From Candidatus Falkowiibacteriota bacterium (GTDB lineage Bacteria > Patescibacteriota > Patescibacteriia > UBA11705 > JACRDX01), in the NCBI GenBank assembly GCA_016212745.1, contig JACRDX010000028.1, forward strand, positions 1 to 7,700: a DNA stretch of 7,700 bases, read 5' to 3'. The position numbers and the translations under genes are program-made. The notes below the pieces were generated by a model. The model was not told where the DNA came from. It did no database searches and worked only from the letters and a program-made list of their open reading frames with translations. Positions 1 through 5,035 of this stretch are shown piece after piece (position 1 is the stretch's first letter; every line of letters starts with the position of its first letter).

Positions 1-895
1 AAAGCCGACTTATGGCAGGGTGTCGCGCCACGGCTTGATAGCAATGGCATCCAGCTTTGACCAAATCGGACCGATTGCGAGGTGCGTTGAAGATGTTGAA
101 ATTTTGTTTAATGAAATTGCTGGGAGTGATAATTTTGATTCAACAGTAGGTGATCCAAAATTTCGAAACTCGAAATCCGAAATACGAAACAAATCCGAGA
201 TTCGAAGCACGAAACAAATTCCAAATTTAACTATCGGTGTTCCGAAAGAATATTTTATTGCGGGAATGGACATTGAAGTTGAGCAAAAAATCAAAGAGGC
301 GATTGCGGTGATGAAAGAGTCAGGTTTCAATATTAAAGAAATCAGTTTACCACACGCGGATTTGGCATTGGCTGCGTATTATATTTTGATGCCGGCCGAG
401 GTGTCATCAAATTTGGCGCGATTTGATGGTGTAAAATATGGTTTTCGCGCTGAGGCCGGCAATTTGCTGGAACAATATTTGCGCACGCGGTCAATTGGTT
501 TTGGCGATGAAGCAAAACGGAGAATAATGCTTGGCACATTTGTTTTGTCAGCTGGCTATCAAGATGCTTATTATAAAAAAGCGCAAAAAGCGCGGCGTCT
601 GATTAAAAATGATTTTGACGCCGCGTTCAAAGAAGTTGACGCGATTTTGACGCCGACCAGCCCGACCGCAGCGTTCAAGTTGGGTGAAAAATTCAATGAT
701 CCGCTGACAATGTATTTGGCAGATATTTTTACTGTTTCAGCGAATGTGGCAGGCATTCCGGCAATTAGCATTCCAGCCGGAAAAACAAAAGCTGGCTTGC
801 CAATTGGATTGCAAATAATGGCAAACTATTTTAACGAGGACTTAATTTTTTCAATAGCCAAAAAGTTTGAACAGGAAAATGAATATGTCAATTAA
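1..895 (+). CDS. gatA: Glutamyl-tRNA(Gln)/aspartyl-tRNA(Asn) amidotransferase subunit A, C-terminal part (5' end outside window)
   Basis: GatA is the glutaminase subunit of the cytoplasmic GatCAB complex. It frees ammonia from glutamine so that GatB can amidate Glu-tRNA(Gln) or Asp-tRNA(Asn). The reading frame is open from base 2 and starts with the family motif KPTYGRVSRHGLIAMASSFD followed by QIGP, which lies after the catalytic Lys-Ser-Ser triad, so the active-site residues are upstream of the window. The GTG at 20 is internal, not a start. Further GatA signatures are IGVPKEYF, RRIMLGTFVLSAGY, DAYYKKAQKARRLI, DAILTPTSPTAAF and the C-terminal AGIPAISIPAG...GLPIGLQIM block. The stop is TAA at 893-895. 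The linker between DST and IGVPKEYF is unusual: it is encoded by a 7-bp-period repeat (155-215) and reads as a basic, low-complexity stretch with SEIR twice. The frame is kept and the flanking family motifs are intact, so the protein is probably functional. The gene overlaps the next one by 11 nt. Confidence 0.96.
   Translation, partial: KPTYGRVSRHGLIAMASSFDQIGPIARCVEDVEILFNEIAGSDNFDSTVGDPKFRNSKSEIRNKSEIRSTKQIPNLTIGVPKEYFIAGMDIEVEQKIKEAIAVMKESGFNIKEISLPHADLALAAYYILMPAEVSSNLARFDGVKYGFRAEAGNLLEQYLRTRSIGFGDEAKRRIMLGTFVLSAGYQDAYYKKAQKARRLIKNDFDAAFKEVDAILTPTSPTAAFKLGEKFNDPLTMYLADIFTVSANVAGIPAISIPAGKTKAGLPIGLQIMANYFNEDLIFSIAKKFEQENEYVN
155..215 (+). repeat. Heptanucleotide-period repeat inside gatA
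   Basis: CGA-based words recur at exact 7-nt spacing. CGAAANN units start at 164, 171, 178 and 185. After an 11-nt step, CGA recurs at 196, 203 and 210. Because 7 is not a multiple of 3, the translation repeats every seven residues, giving SEIRN then SEIRS. The bases at 159-176 match the intergenic repeat at 4956-4973 in 16 of 18 positions, so both look like members of one family. The repeat lies in a surface-type linker of GatA and keeps the reading frame. Confidence 0.75.
873..876 (+). promoter_or_regulatory. Ribosome binding site (AGGA) for the HEPN-like gene
   Basis: AGGA at 873-876 lies 8 nt before the ATG at 885 and only 2 nt before the ATG at 879. It therefore favours 885 over the earlier ATG and over the TTG at 867. 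It lies within the gatA coding sequence and is the only convincing Shine-Dalgarno sequence I see before a gene in this window. Confidence 0.5.
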
Positions 896-1325
896 TTGGG
901 AATTTCAGACAATTGATGTTGTAATAGTGGCGATTGTAATTATCGCGGGATTTTTGCTTTATTTTTGGTTGAGAAAAATAAGCAGACCAAAGTTGCTCGG
1001 ATTGTCGCAAAAAGAAATTCAGCATCGATGGAAGGAAGTTTGTGACATAATGAAAGTCAAAAAAGAAATGAATTATAAATTGGCAATAATTGAGGCAGAC
1101 AAATTATTAGACCATATTTTAAAAGCAATGAATTTTCAGGGAGACACAATGGGCGATAGGTTAAAGGTCGCGATATACAGATTCCCCAAATTGCGCAAAG
1201 TCATTTGGGCGCACCGAGTGCGCAATCAGATTGTTCATGAAGTAAATTATGGTTTGCGACACGGCGTGGCAAAGTTGTTGTTAAAATTATACAGAAACGC
1301 ATTAAAGCATTTACGCGTAATGTAG
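885..1325 (+). CDS. Membrane-anchored small protein with HEPN-like motif
   Basis: This is a 146-residue protein of unrecognised specific function. Residues 10-29 form one hydrophobic helix rich in V, I, L and F, followed by a basic residue pair (RK), so the C-terminal domain is probably cytoplasmic. The rest is predicted helical. It contains EADKLLDHILKAM at about 70-82 and then AHRVRNQIVHE, in which R113, N114 and H118 form R-N-x3-H. That fits the HEPN consensus Rx4-6H with a polar residue after the Arg, and also resembles DUF4145-type helical domains. HEPN domains are often RNases or nucleotide-binding partners of MNT nucleotidyltransferases. No such partner is adjacent, so RNase activity is only a possibility. 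The start at 885 is chosen from the AGGA 8 nt upstream; ATG 879 is the alternative. It overlaps gatA by 11 nt, suggesting translational coupling. Coding status is secure; the HEPN call is moderate. Confidence 0.85.
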   Translation: MSINWEFQTIDVVIVAIVIIAGFLLYFWLRKISRPKLLGLSQKEIQHRWKEVCDIMKVKKEMNYKLAIIEADKLLDHILKAMNFQGDTMGDRLKVAIYRFPKLRKVIWAHRVRNQIVHEVNYGLRHGVAKLLLKLYRNALKHLRVM

Positions 1326-1357
1326 CTTGTAGGCCGTAGCAAAGTAGCTTATTAGAA

Positions 1358-1897
1358 ATGAGAATAAAGATTTTATTAATTAGCTTAGTGATGATTTTGT
1401 TTTTAGGGGGCGTAGCAACGGCGCAGCTGTTTTTTATTGAGCCATTGCAAAACGCGTACATAAAAGTTGAGCGGCTGGATTGGCAGACCTATGAATTTTC
1501 CGGTCGCACAAACATTAAAAATAATGTTGGTTTGAATTTTACGTGGACAGTGGATAACGAGCAGGTTTTTTACACAAAGACATTTCAACATGTTTTTACG
1601 ACCGGCAAACACGCAGTGTCAATGCAAGTTGCGGATTCATTTGGGAATAAAGTTAATGACGCAGTGCAAATCAAGGCAACATTTTGGCAAGTGACAAATC
1701 CGTGGTTGTGGTGGGTGGTTTATTTTATTTTGGTTGGGATAATTTTGTATTATTGGATTTCTAAGGTTATTTATTTGGCTTTTCGTAAAAAATTTCATAG
1801 CGAAGCAAAGATATTTCTTGACACGTTATTTGATGAACGGGGGTTTGTTAGCAAAGTGATTGAGATGAAAATGCGAAAAGTAAAAGCGCGGCAATGA
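1358..1897 (+). CDS. Signal-anchored extracytoplasmic PKD/Ig-like domain protein with C-terminal TM helix
   Basis: This is a 179-residue protein that I do not recognise as a named family. Residues 1-22 form a signal peptide or anchor: a basic start (MRIK), a hydrophobic core, and an ATA-Q site that could be cleaved after residue 22. Residues 35-107 look like a beta-sandwich of the PKD/Ig type, with LNFTWTVDNEQ, then FQHVFTTGKHAVSMQVADSF, the usual ending of a PKD fold (Phe/Tyr-x-x-x-G-x-H/Y-x-V-x-h-x-V-x-D-x-x-G). Residues 116-140 form a Trp/Tyr-rich transmembrane helix, and a basic tail of about 40 residues follows. The expected topology is domain outside, tail inside. It may bind a cell-surface or envelope partner; this is inference. 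There is no clear Shine-Dalgarno sequence upstream. The stop TGA (1895) lies 3 nt before the queH ATG in the same frame, so translation is likely coupled. Confidence 0.85.
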   Translation: MRIKILLISLVMILFLGGVATAQLFFIEPLQNAYIKVERLDWQTYEFSGRTNIKNNVGLNFTWTVDNEQVFYTKTFQHVFTTGKHAVSMQVADSFGNKVNDAVQIKATFWQVTNPWLWWVVYFILVGIILYYWISKVIYLAFRKKFHSEAKIFLDTLFDERGFVSKVIEMKMRKVKARQ

Positions 1898-1900
1898 TTT

Positions 1901-2491
1901 ATGAAAGTTTTATTGCATATCTGTTGCGCTGTGTGCGCTGGCGCTGTAATTGAAAAGTTAAAACAAGATGACAATAAGGTTATCGCGTTTTTTTATAATC
2001 CCAACATTTTCCCGGAAGAAGAATATGCGCGGCGGCAAGTTGAGGCTATGCGCGTTTGCAAAGAATTGGGCGTTGAGTTTATTGAAGGTGAAAATGATCA
2101 TGCTTGCCACGCCGAAGCCACGCCGAAGGCGGGGCAAAGGCGGGGTGGTTGGTTAGAAAAAGTAAAAGAATACGCGGCCGAGCGAGAAGGTGGAAAACGT
2201 TGTGAAATTTGTTTTGCAATTAGATTGAGCGAGGCCAGCCAAAAAGCAAAAGAAATCGGCTGCGATGCGATTGCCACGACATTGACAATAAGTCCGCATA
2301 AAAATACGGAAGTTGTGAATAGAGTTGGAAAAGAATGTTCGGAAATTTATGGACTGGAATTTATTGATACCATTTGGAGAAAAGCAGGCGGATTCAAACG
2401 AGCTTGCGAAATTGCCAAAGAAAAAAATGTTTATCATCAAAATTATTGCGGCTGCGAATTTAGCCGTGATAAAATGGTTGAATATGATTGA
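1901..2491 (+). CDS. queH: Epoxyqueuosine reductase QueH (DUF208 family)
   Basis: QueH carries out the last step of queuosine synthesis, reducing epoxyqueuosine to queuosine in the wobble position of GUN-anticodon tRNAs. It is a non-orthologous replacement for the cobalamin enzyme QueG. The 196-residue sequence shows the family pattern: HICCAVC at the N terminus (C8, C9, C12), FFYNPNIFPEEEYARR, GKRCEICFAIRL (C101, C104), ATTLTISPHKNTE, WRKAGGF and NYCGCEFS (C183, C185). The paired cysteines fit the iron-sulfur/iron centre known for this family. Family members normally have about two residues between ...DH and W at positions 67-84, whereas this protein has 16. The extra stretch (A68-G83) is encoded by a GC-rich palindrome at 2106-2146 and keeps the frame. 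No other queuosine gene is in the window. The start ATG lies 3 nt after the previous stop; the 3' end overlaps the helicase start by 8 nt. Confidence 0.93.
   Translation: MKVLLHICCAVCAGAVIEKLKQDDNKVIAFFYNPNIFPEEEYARRQVEAMRVCKELGVEFIEGENDHACHAEATPKAGQRRGGWLEKVKEYAAEREGGKRCEICFAIRLSEASQKAKEIGCDAIATTLTISPHKNTEVVNRVGKECSEIYGLEFIDTIWRKAGGFKRACEIAKEKNVYHQNYCGCEFSRDKMVEYD
2106..2146 (+). repeat. GC-rich 11-bp-unit imperfect palindrome inserted in queH
   Basis: The sequence consists of GCCACGCCGAA twice (2106-2116, 2117-2127), then GGCGGGGCAAA (2128-2138) and GGCGGGGT (2139-2146). It folds into a two-step hairpin. GCCACGCC 2117-2124 pairs with GGCGGGGC 2128-2135 across a GAA loop with one A-G mismatch. 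GCCACGCC 2106-2113 pairs with 2139-2146 with the same mismatch and a G-T wobble, and a 3x3 internal loop separates the stems. It is far more GC-rich than the flanking gene. It adds about 14 residues to QueH without breaking the frame, like a small mobile palindromic element. Confidence 0.75.
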
Positions 2492-4463
2492 TTATAAAAA
2501 TTTGTTGAACGCGGAGCAATATGAAATCGTCACCAAAGGCGATGGACCGTGTTTGGTTTTGGCTGGCGCTGGCAGTGGGAAAACGCGGACATTGGTTTTT
2601 CGCGTGGCGTATTTGATTGAAAAAGGAATCGCGCCGGAAAATATTTTGCTTGCCACTTTTACAAACAAGGCCGCGAAACAAATGATGGAGCGCGTTGAAA
2701 AATTATTGGGCTATAAACTGCAAGGTTTGTGGGGCGGAACTTTTCACCATATTGCGAACTTGATTCTAAGACGGCAATCAGAAAAGTTGGGGTATAAAAA
2801 TAATTTTAATATTTTGGACGAGGATGATAGCACCAGTTTGATTAAAAAAGCAATGGATAATCTTGGACTAAATACAAAAGGACAAAATTTTCCAAAACCA
2901 AATATTATTCGCGGGCTTATCAGTTTTAGCAGAAATACAAATCAGGATGTTCGCGAAATTGCGGAATGCAATTATGGATTGCCGGATTTTGTCGCGAAAA
3001 AAGCAGAAGAAATTGCCGGCGCTTATGAAACAAAAAAGAAAACGGCAAATGTCATGGATTTTGATGATTTGCTTGTCAATTGGTTGAAGTTGTTGGAAAA
3101 ATTTCCAGAGATTCGCGAGCGTTATTCGCGACAATTTCAGCACATATTGGTTGATGAATATCAGGATACGAATTATATTCAGGCAGAAATAATCAAACAA
3201 TTGGCAGACGTTCATAAAAACATTTTGGTGGTTGGCGATGATTCGCAAAGCATATATTCTTTTCGCGCTGCTGACGTAAAGAATATTTTAAATTTTCCAA
3301 AATTATTCAGCGCTGCGAAAATTTTTAAAATTGAAACAAATTATCGCAGCACCCCGCAAATTCTTGATTTGGCAAATGAAATCATTAAACACAATCGTTA
3401 TAAATATCCGAAAAATTTGCAAGCAAAGCGCAGAGATGGTTTTATGCCAATGGTTGTCCCGTGTCGCGACAATCAGCAACAAGCAGCTTTGATTATTGAA
3501 AGAATTAAAGAACTTAAAAATGGCGGCGCGGCACTCGGACAAATGGCAATACTTTTCCGCGCCGCGTTCCATTCTGTTGAATTGCAAATGGAATTAAACC
3601 GCGCAGGAATTCCATATGTTGTGCGCGGCGGCATGCGCTATTTTGAGCAAGCGCATATTAAAGATGTTTTGGCGTATCTGAAAATTTTGGCGAATTTTCA
3701 GGACGAGTCAGCGTGGATTCGCGTTTTAAAAACTTTTGACAATATTGGACCGGGCACAATCCCTAAAATTTGGCAGAACATAAAAAATCAGCGGACGTTA
3801 ATTGATGTGTTTAAGGTTGAGACACGGTTGCCCGCGAAAGCTATCGCGAGTTGGGAAAAATTGAGAAATATTTTTGAGCGGTTGTTAGATTTAAATCAAT
3901 CAAAATCAAGTTTTATTGCCGAAGCATTGGATTGCGTGATTAGTCGGCACTATTCTGAATTTTTGCGAAATAATTTTGAAAATTACCGCGACAGGCAAGA
4001 GGACTTAGATGAACTTATTGATTTTGTTTATAGTTATGAAAGTTTGGACAAGCTTTTGGCTGACTTGATGCTTGATGAAAATTTTGCCGGCGAAAGCAAC
4101 GAAAAAGAAGCGCGCGAGGTTTTGGTTTTATCAACAATTCATCAGGCAAAAGGATTGGAATGGTCAACGGTTTTTGTGATTGGCTTGCGCGATGGCCAGT
4201 TTCCGCATTACAAATCTTTGGAAAACGCGGTTGAGCTGGAAGAAGAGCGCCGGCTTTTTTACGTGGCAGCCACTCGCGCACAAAACGAGCTGGTCTTATT
4301 GTATCCGGCAAAAGCAGGCGCTGGTGCAAATTTCTGGGCAAACCAATCAACCGGGCCGTCAATGTTCCTCAAAGAACTGGATCGCAAAAAATATGTGACG
4401 TTGCGCAAATTCGGATTTCGGTGGAACAACGCGGAGGAAGAGGACGAGATACAGTACGAGTAA
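2484..4463 (+). CDS. uvrD: ATP-dependent DNA helicase, SF1A UvrD/PcrA/Rep family
   Basis: This is a 3'-5' single-strand DNA translocase/helicase of the UvrD/PcrA/Rep group, acting in DNA repair and replication-conflict resolution. All superfamily 1A motifs are visible in order in the 659-residue protein: Q-motif LNAEQYEIV (8-16), Walker A AGAGSGKT (27-34), motif Ia ATFTNKAAKQM, motif Ib/Ic GTFHHIANLILRR, Walker B VDEYQDTN (223-230), motif III VVGDDSQSIYSFRAAD, motif IV NYRSTPQIL (from 286), motif V TIHQAKGLEWSTVFVIGL (Q554 on) and motif VI RRLFYVAATRAQNELVL (arginine finger R598). It is shorter than typical PcrA/UvrD (about 720 residues) and ends soon after domain 2A, without the usual C-terminal Tudor-like extension. 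The start is ATG 2484, because the Q-motif follows directly and it overlaps the queH stop (ATGATTGA), a translational-coupling arrangement. The frame is open further upstream, but that stretch lies within queH. Which of UvrD, PcrA or Rep it corresponds to cannot be decided by eye. Confidence 0.95.
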   Translation: MIDYKNLLNAEQYEIVTKGDGPCLVLAGAGSGKTRTLVFRVAYLIEKGIAPENILLATFTNKAAKQMMERVEKLLGYKLQGLWGGTFHHIANLILRRQSEKLGYKNNFNILDEDDSTSLIKKAMDNLGLNTKGQNFPKPNIIRGLISFSRNTNQDVREIAECNYGLPDFVAKKAEEIAGAYETKKKTANVMDFDDLLVNWLKLLEKFPEIRERYSRQFQHILVDEYQDTNYIQAEIIKQLADVHKNILVVGDDSQSIYSFRAADVKNILNFPKLFSAAKIFKIETNYRSTPQILDLANEIIKHNRYKYPKNLQAKRRDGFMPMVVPCRDNQQQAALIIERIKELKNGGAALGQMAILFRAAFHSVELQMELNRAGIPYVVRGGMRYFEQAHIKDVLAYLKILANFQDESAWIRVLKTFDNIGPGTIPKIWQNIKNQRTLIDVFKVETRLPAKAIASWEKLRNIFERLLDLNQSKSSFIAEALDCVISRHYSEFLRNNFENYRDRQEDLDELIDFVYSYESLDKLLADLMLDENFAGESNEKEAREVLVLSTIHQAKGLEWSTVFVIGLRDGQFPHYKSLENAVELEEERRLFYVAATRAQNELVLLYPAKAGAGANFWANQSTGPSMFLKELDRKKYVTLRKFGFRWNNAEEEDEIQYE

Positions 4464-4483
4464 GTCGGTTGCGGTATCGATGC

Positions 4484-4506
4484 CCGGTTCGTTTAACGTC
4501 AACCGG
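4484..4506 (+). repeat. Inverted repeat CCGGTT/AACCGG after the helicase gene
   Basis: CCGGTT (4484-4489) and AACCGG (4501-4506) are perfect complements around an 11-nt loop. They lie 20 nt downstream of the helicase stop. No T-tract follows directly. The structure may help protect or end the upstream transcript, but six base pairs can arise by chance. Confidence 0.3.
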
Positions 4507-4512
4507 CTACCG

Positions 4513-4533
4513 AAACTGGCTTCGAAGCCGTTT
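4513..4533 (+). terminator. Possible terminator-like hairpin of the upstream operon
   Basis: AAAC(T)GGCT at 4513-4521 pairs with AGCCGTTT at 4526-4533 around a TCGA loop, giving an 8-bp stem with one bulged T. Its core GGCTTCGAAGCC (4518-4529) is a perfect palindrome. It lies between the helicase stop and the next promoter, where a terminator is expected. The only Ts after the GC part are within the stem, so it is a weak intrinsic terminator at best. Confidence 0.3.
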
Positions 4534-4560
4534 ACCGAAACACGAACATTGTGGTATAAT
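4531..4560 (+). promoter_or_regulatory. Sigma70-type extended -10 promoter, probably giving a leaderless mRNA
   Basis: TGGTATAAT at 4552-4560 is a perfect extended -10 (TGnTATAAT). A partial -35, TTTACC (4531-4536, four of six matches to TTGACA), lies 18 nt upstream of TATAAT. A start point 6-8 nt after the -10 would be 4567-4569, and the next gene's ATG is at 4569, so the transcript should have a 5' leader of 0-2 nt. It would drive the small membrane protein and probably the Clp-like gene downstream. Confidence 0.7.
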
Positions 4561-4568
4561 GGTAAAAT

Positions 4569-4937
4569 ATGAGTGGAGGGTTATTTTTCCAGTCCATAAG
4601 TTTTGTAGCCAAAGAAATCGTGGGTGATATTTTGTATTTTCCGATTTGGTGGTACTCGGTTGGCTTAAAAAAACGGATTGATGGATTTGTTGATACTGCG
4701 AAACAGGCAAATCAGGAATTCGCGTTGTCAATTTGGTTGAAAAATTTATTTGTGCCAATGTATGGGCAAAATGACTGGCAAGGCAGGATTGTCAGTTTTT
4801 TTATGCGGTTGGTGCAGATTATTGGACGCGGAATTTTGGCTGGTTTGTGGTTGATTGTCGGGTTGGTGGTGATAGTTGTGTGGGTTGTGGCGCCAGTGTT
4901 TGTCGCGTGGCAGATGATAGTTAACATGATAATTTAG
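4569..4937 (+). CDS. Small conserved-looking membrane protein, partner candidate of the Clp-like ATPase
   Basis: This is a 122-residue protein whose function I do not recognise. The N-terminal half is amphipathic with aromatic patches (LYFPIWWYSVGLKKRIDGF, about 22-40). A polar motif rich in conserved-type residues follows (LFVPMYGQNDWQGR, 60-73, then ISFF-like VSFFMR). The C-terminal third (about 84-122) is almost entirely hydrophobic, with a Pro at 109, giving one long or two short transmembrane helices. No signal peptide is evident. The start ATG 4569 is supported by the extended -10 promoter that places transcription initiation at or just before it. A GGAGGG at 4575-4580 lies within the coding sequence, and no canonical start follows it at usable distance. 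It is the first gene of its transcription unit, followed by the membrane-anchored Clp-like gene in the same direction, so a joint role at the membrane is plausible inference. The TAG stop abuts the repeat at 4937. Confidence 0.85.
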   Translation: MSGGLFFQSISFVAKEIVGDILYFPIWWYSVGLKKRIDGFVDTAKQANQEFALSIWLKNLFVPMYGQNDWQGRIVSFFMRLVQIIGRGILAGLWLIVGLVVIVVWVVAPVFVAWQMIVNMII

Positions 4938-4980
4938 AATTTTGAATTTTGAATGAATTTCGAAATTCGAATTTTGAAAC
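4937..4980 (+). repeat. Intergenic 7-bp-period AT-rich repeat with central palindrome
   Basis: GAATTTT occurs twice in tandem (4937-4943, 4944-4950). Further 7-nt units follow: TCGAAAT (4960-4966), TCGAATT (4967-4973) and TTGAAAC (4974-4980). GAATTTCGAAATTC at 4955-4968 is a perfect 14-nt palindrome. A wider inverted pair, TTGAATG (4949-4955) and CATTCAA (4988-4994), surrounds it. The stretch 4956-4973 matches 159-176 inside gatA in 16 of 18 bases. It begins at the stop codon of the preceding gene. I see no confident promoter in it. Confidence 0.7.
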
Positions 4981-4999
4981 ATTCATACATTCAACATTG

Positions 5000-5027
5000 A
5001 TTAAAAATTAGAAATTAAAAATTAAAA
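5000..5027 (+). repeat. Tandem ATTAAAA heptamers before the Clp-like gene
   Basis: There are four consecutive 7-nt units at 5000-5006, 5007-5013, 5014-5020 and 5021-5027. Three are ATTAAAA and the second is ATTAGAA. The array ends 8 nt before the GTG start at 5036. Phased A-tracts of this kind could act as an AT-rich upstream element or give an unstructured translation start. No Shine-Dalgarno sequence is present. The 7-bp period is shared with the repeats at 155-215 and 4937-4980. Confidence 0.75.
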
Positions 5028-5035
5028 ATTTTATT

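Noticed and set aside
20..22. GTG at 20 as a gene start.
   Set aside because: The frame is open to the left edge, and KPTYGR before it is a conserved internal GatA motif.
155..215. CRISPR array or a coiled-coil domain in GatA.
   Set aside because: Units are 7 nt with no spacers, and the encoded stretch is too short and basic for a coiled coil. It fits a dispersed short repeat.
867..884. TTG 867 or ATG 879 as start of the HEPN-like gene.
   Set aside because: AGGA at 873-876 is properly spaced only for ATG 885.
1322..1350. Three GTAGC words between the HEPN-like and PKD-like genes as a regulatory repeat.
   Set aside because: Spacing is irregular and the words are short; chance is a sufficient explanation.
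1895..1900. The PKD-like gene and queH are in the same frame, separated only by TGA and one codon, as if TGA were read as an amino acid (code 25, Gracilibacteria/SR1).
   Set aside because: TGA also ends queH at 2489. No in-frame TGA occurs inside the conserved gatA, queH, helicase or Clp-like genes, and QueH begins exactly at the ATG with its family motif. The standard bacterial code fits better.
2325..2483. Upstream extension of the helicase reading frame to 2325.
   Set aside because: It lies entirely within the conserved 3' part of queH, and the helicase Q-motif begins right after ATG 2484.
4569..4937. GGAGGG at 4575-4580 as a Shine-Dalgarno sequence for a later start.
   Set aside because: No ATG, GTG or TTG in frame follows within usable distance; the first is a GTG about 40 nt away.
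4746..4982. Minus-strand open frame across the 4937-4980 repeat.
   Set aside because: It is antisense to the small membrane protein and consists of His/Asn-rich low-complexity residues plus repeat translation. It is not a credible gene.
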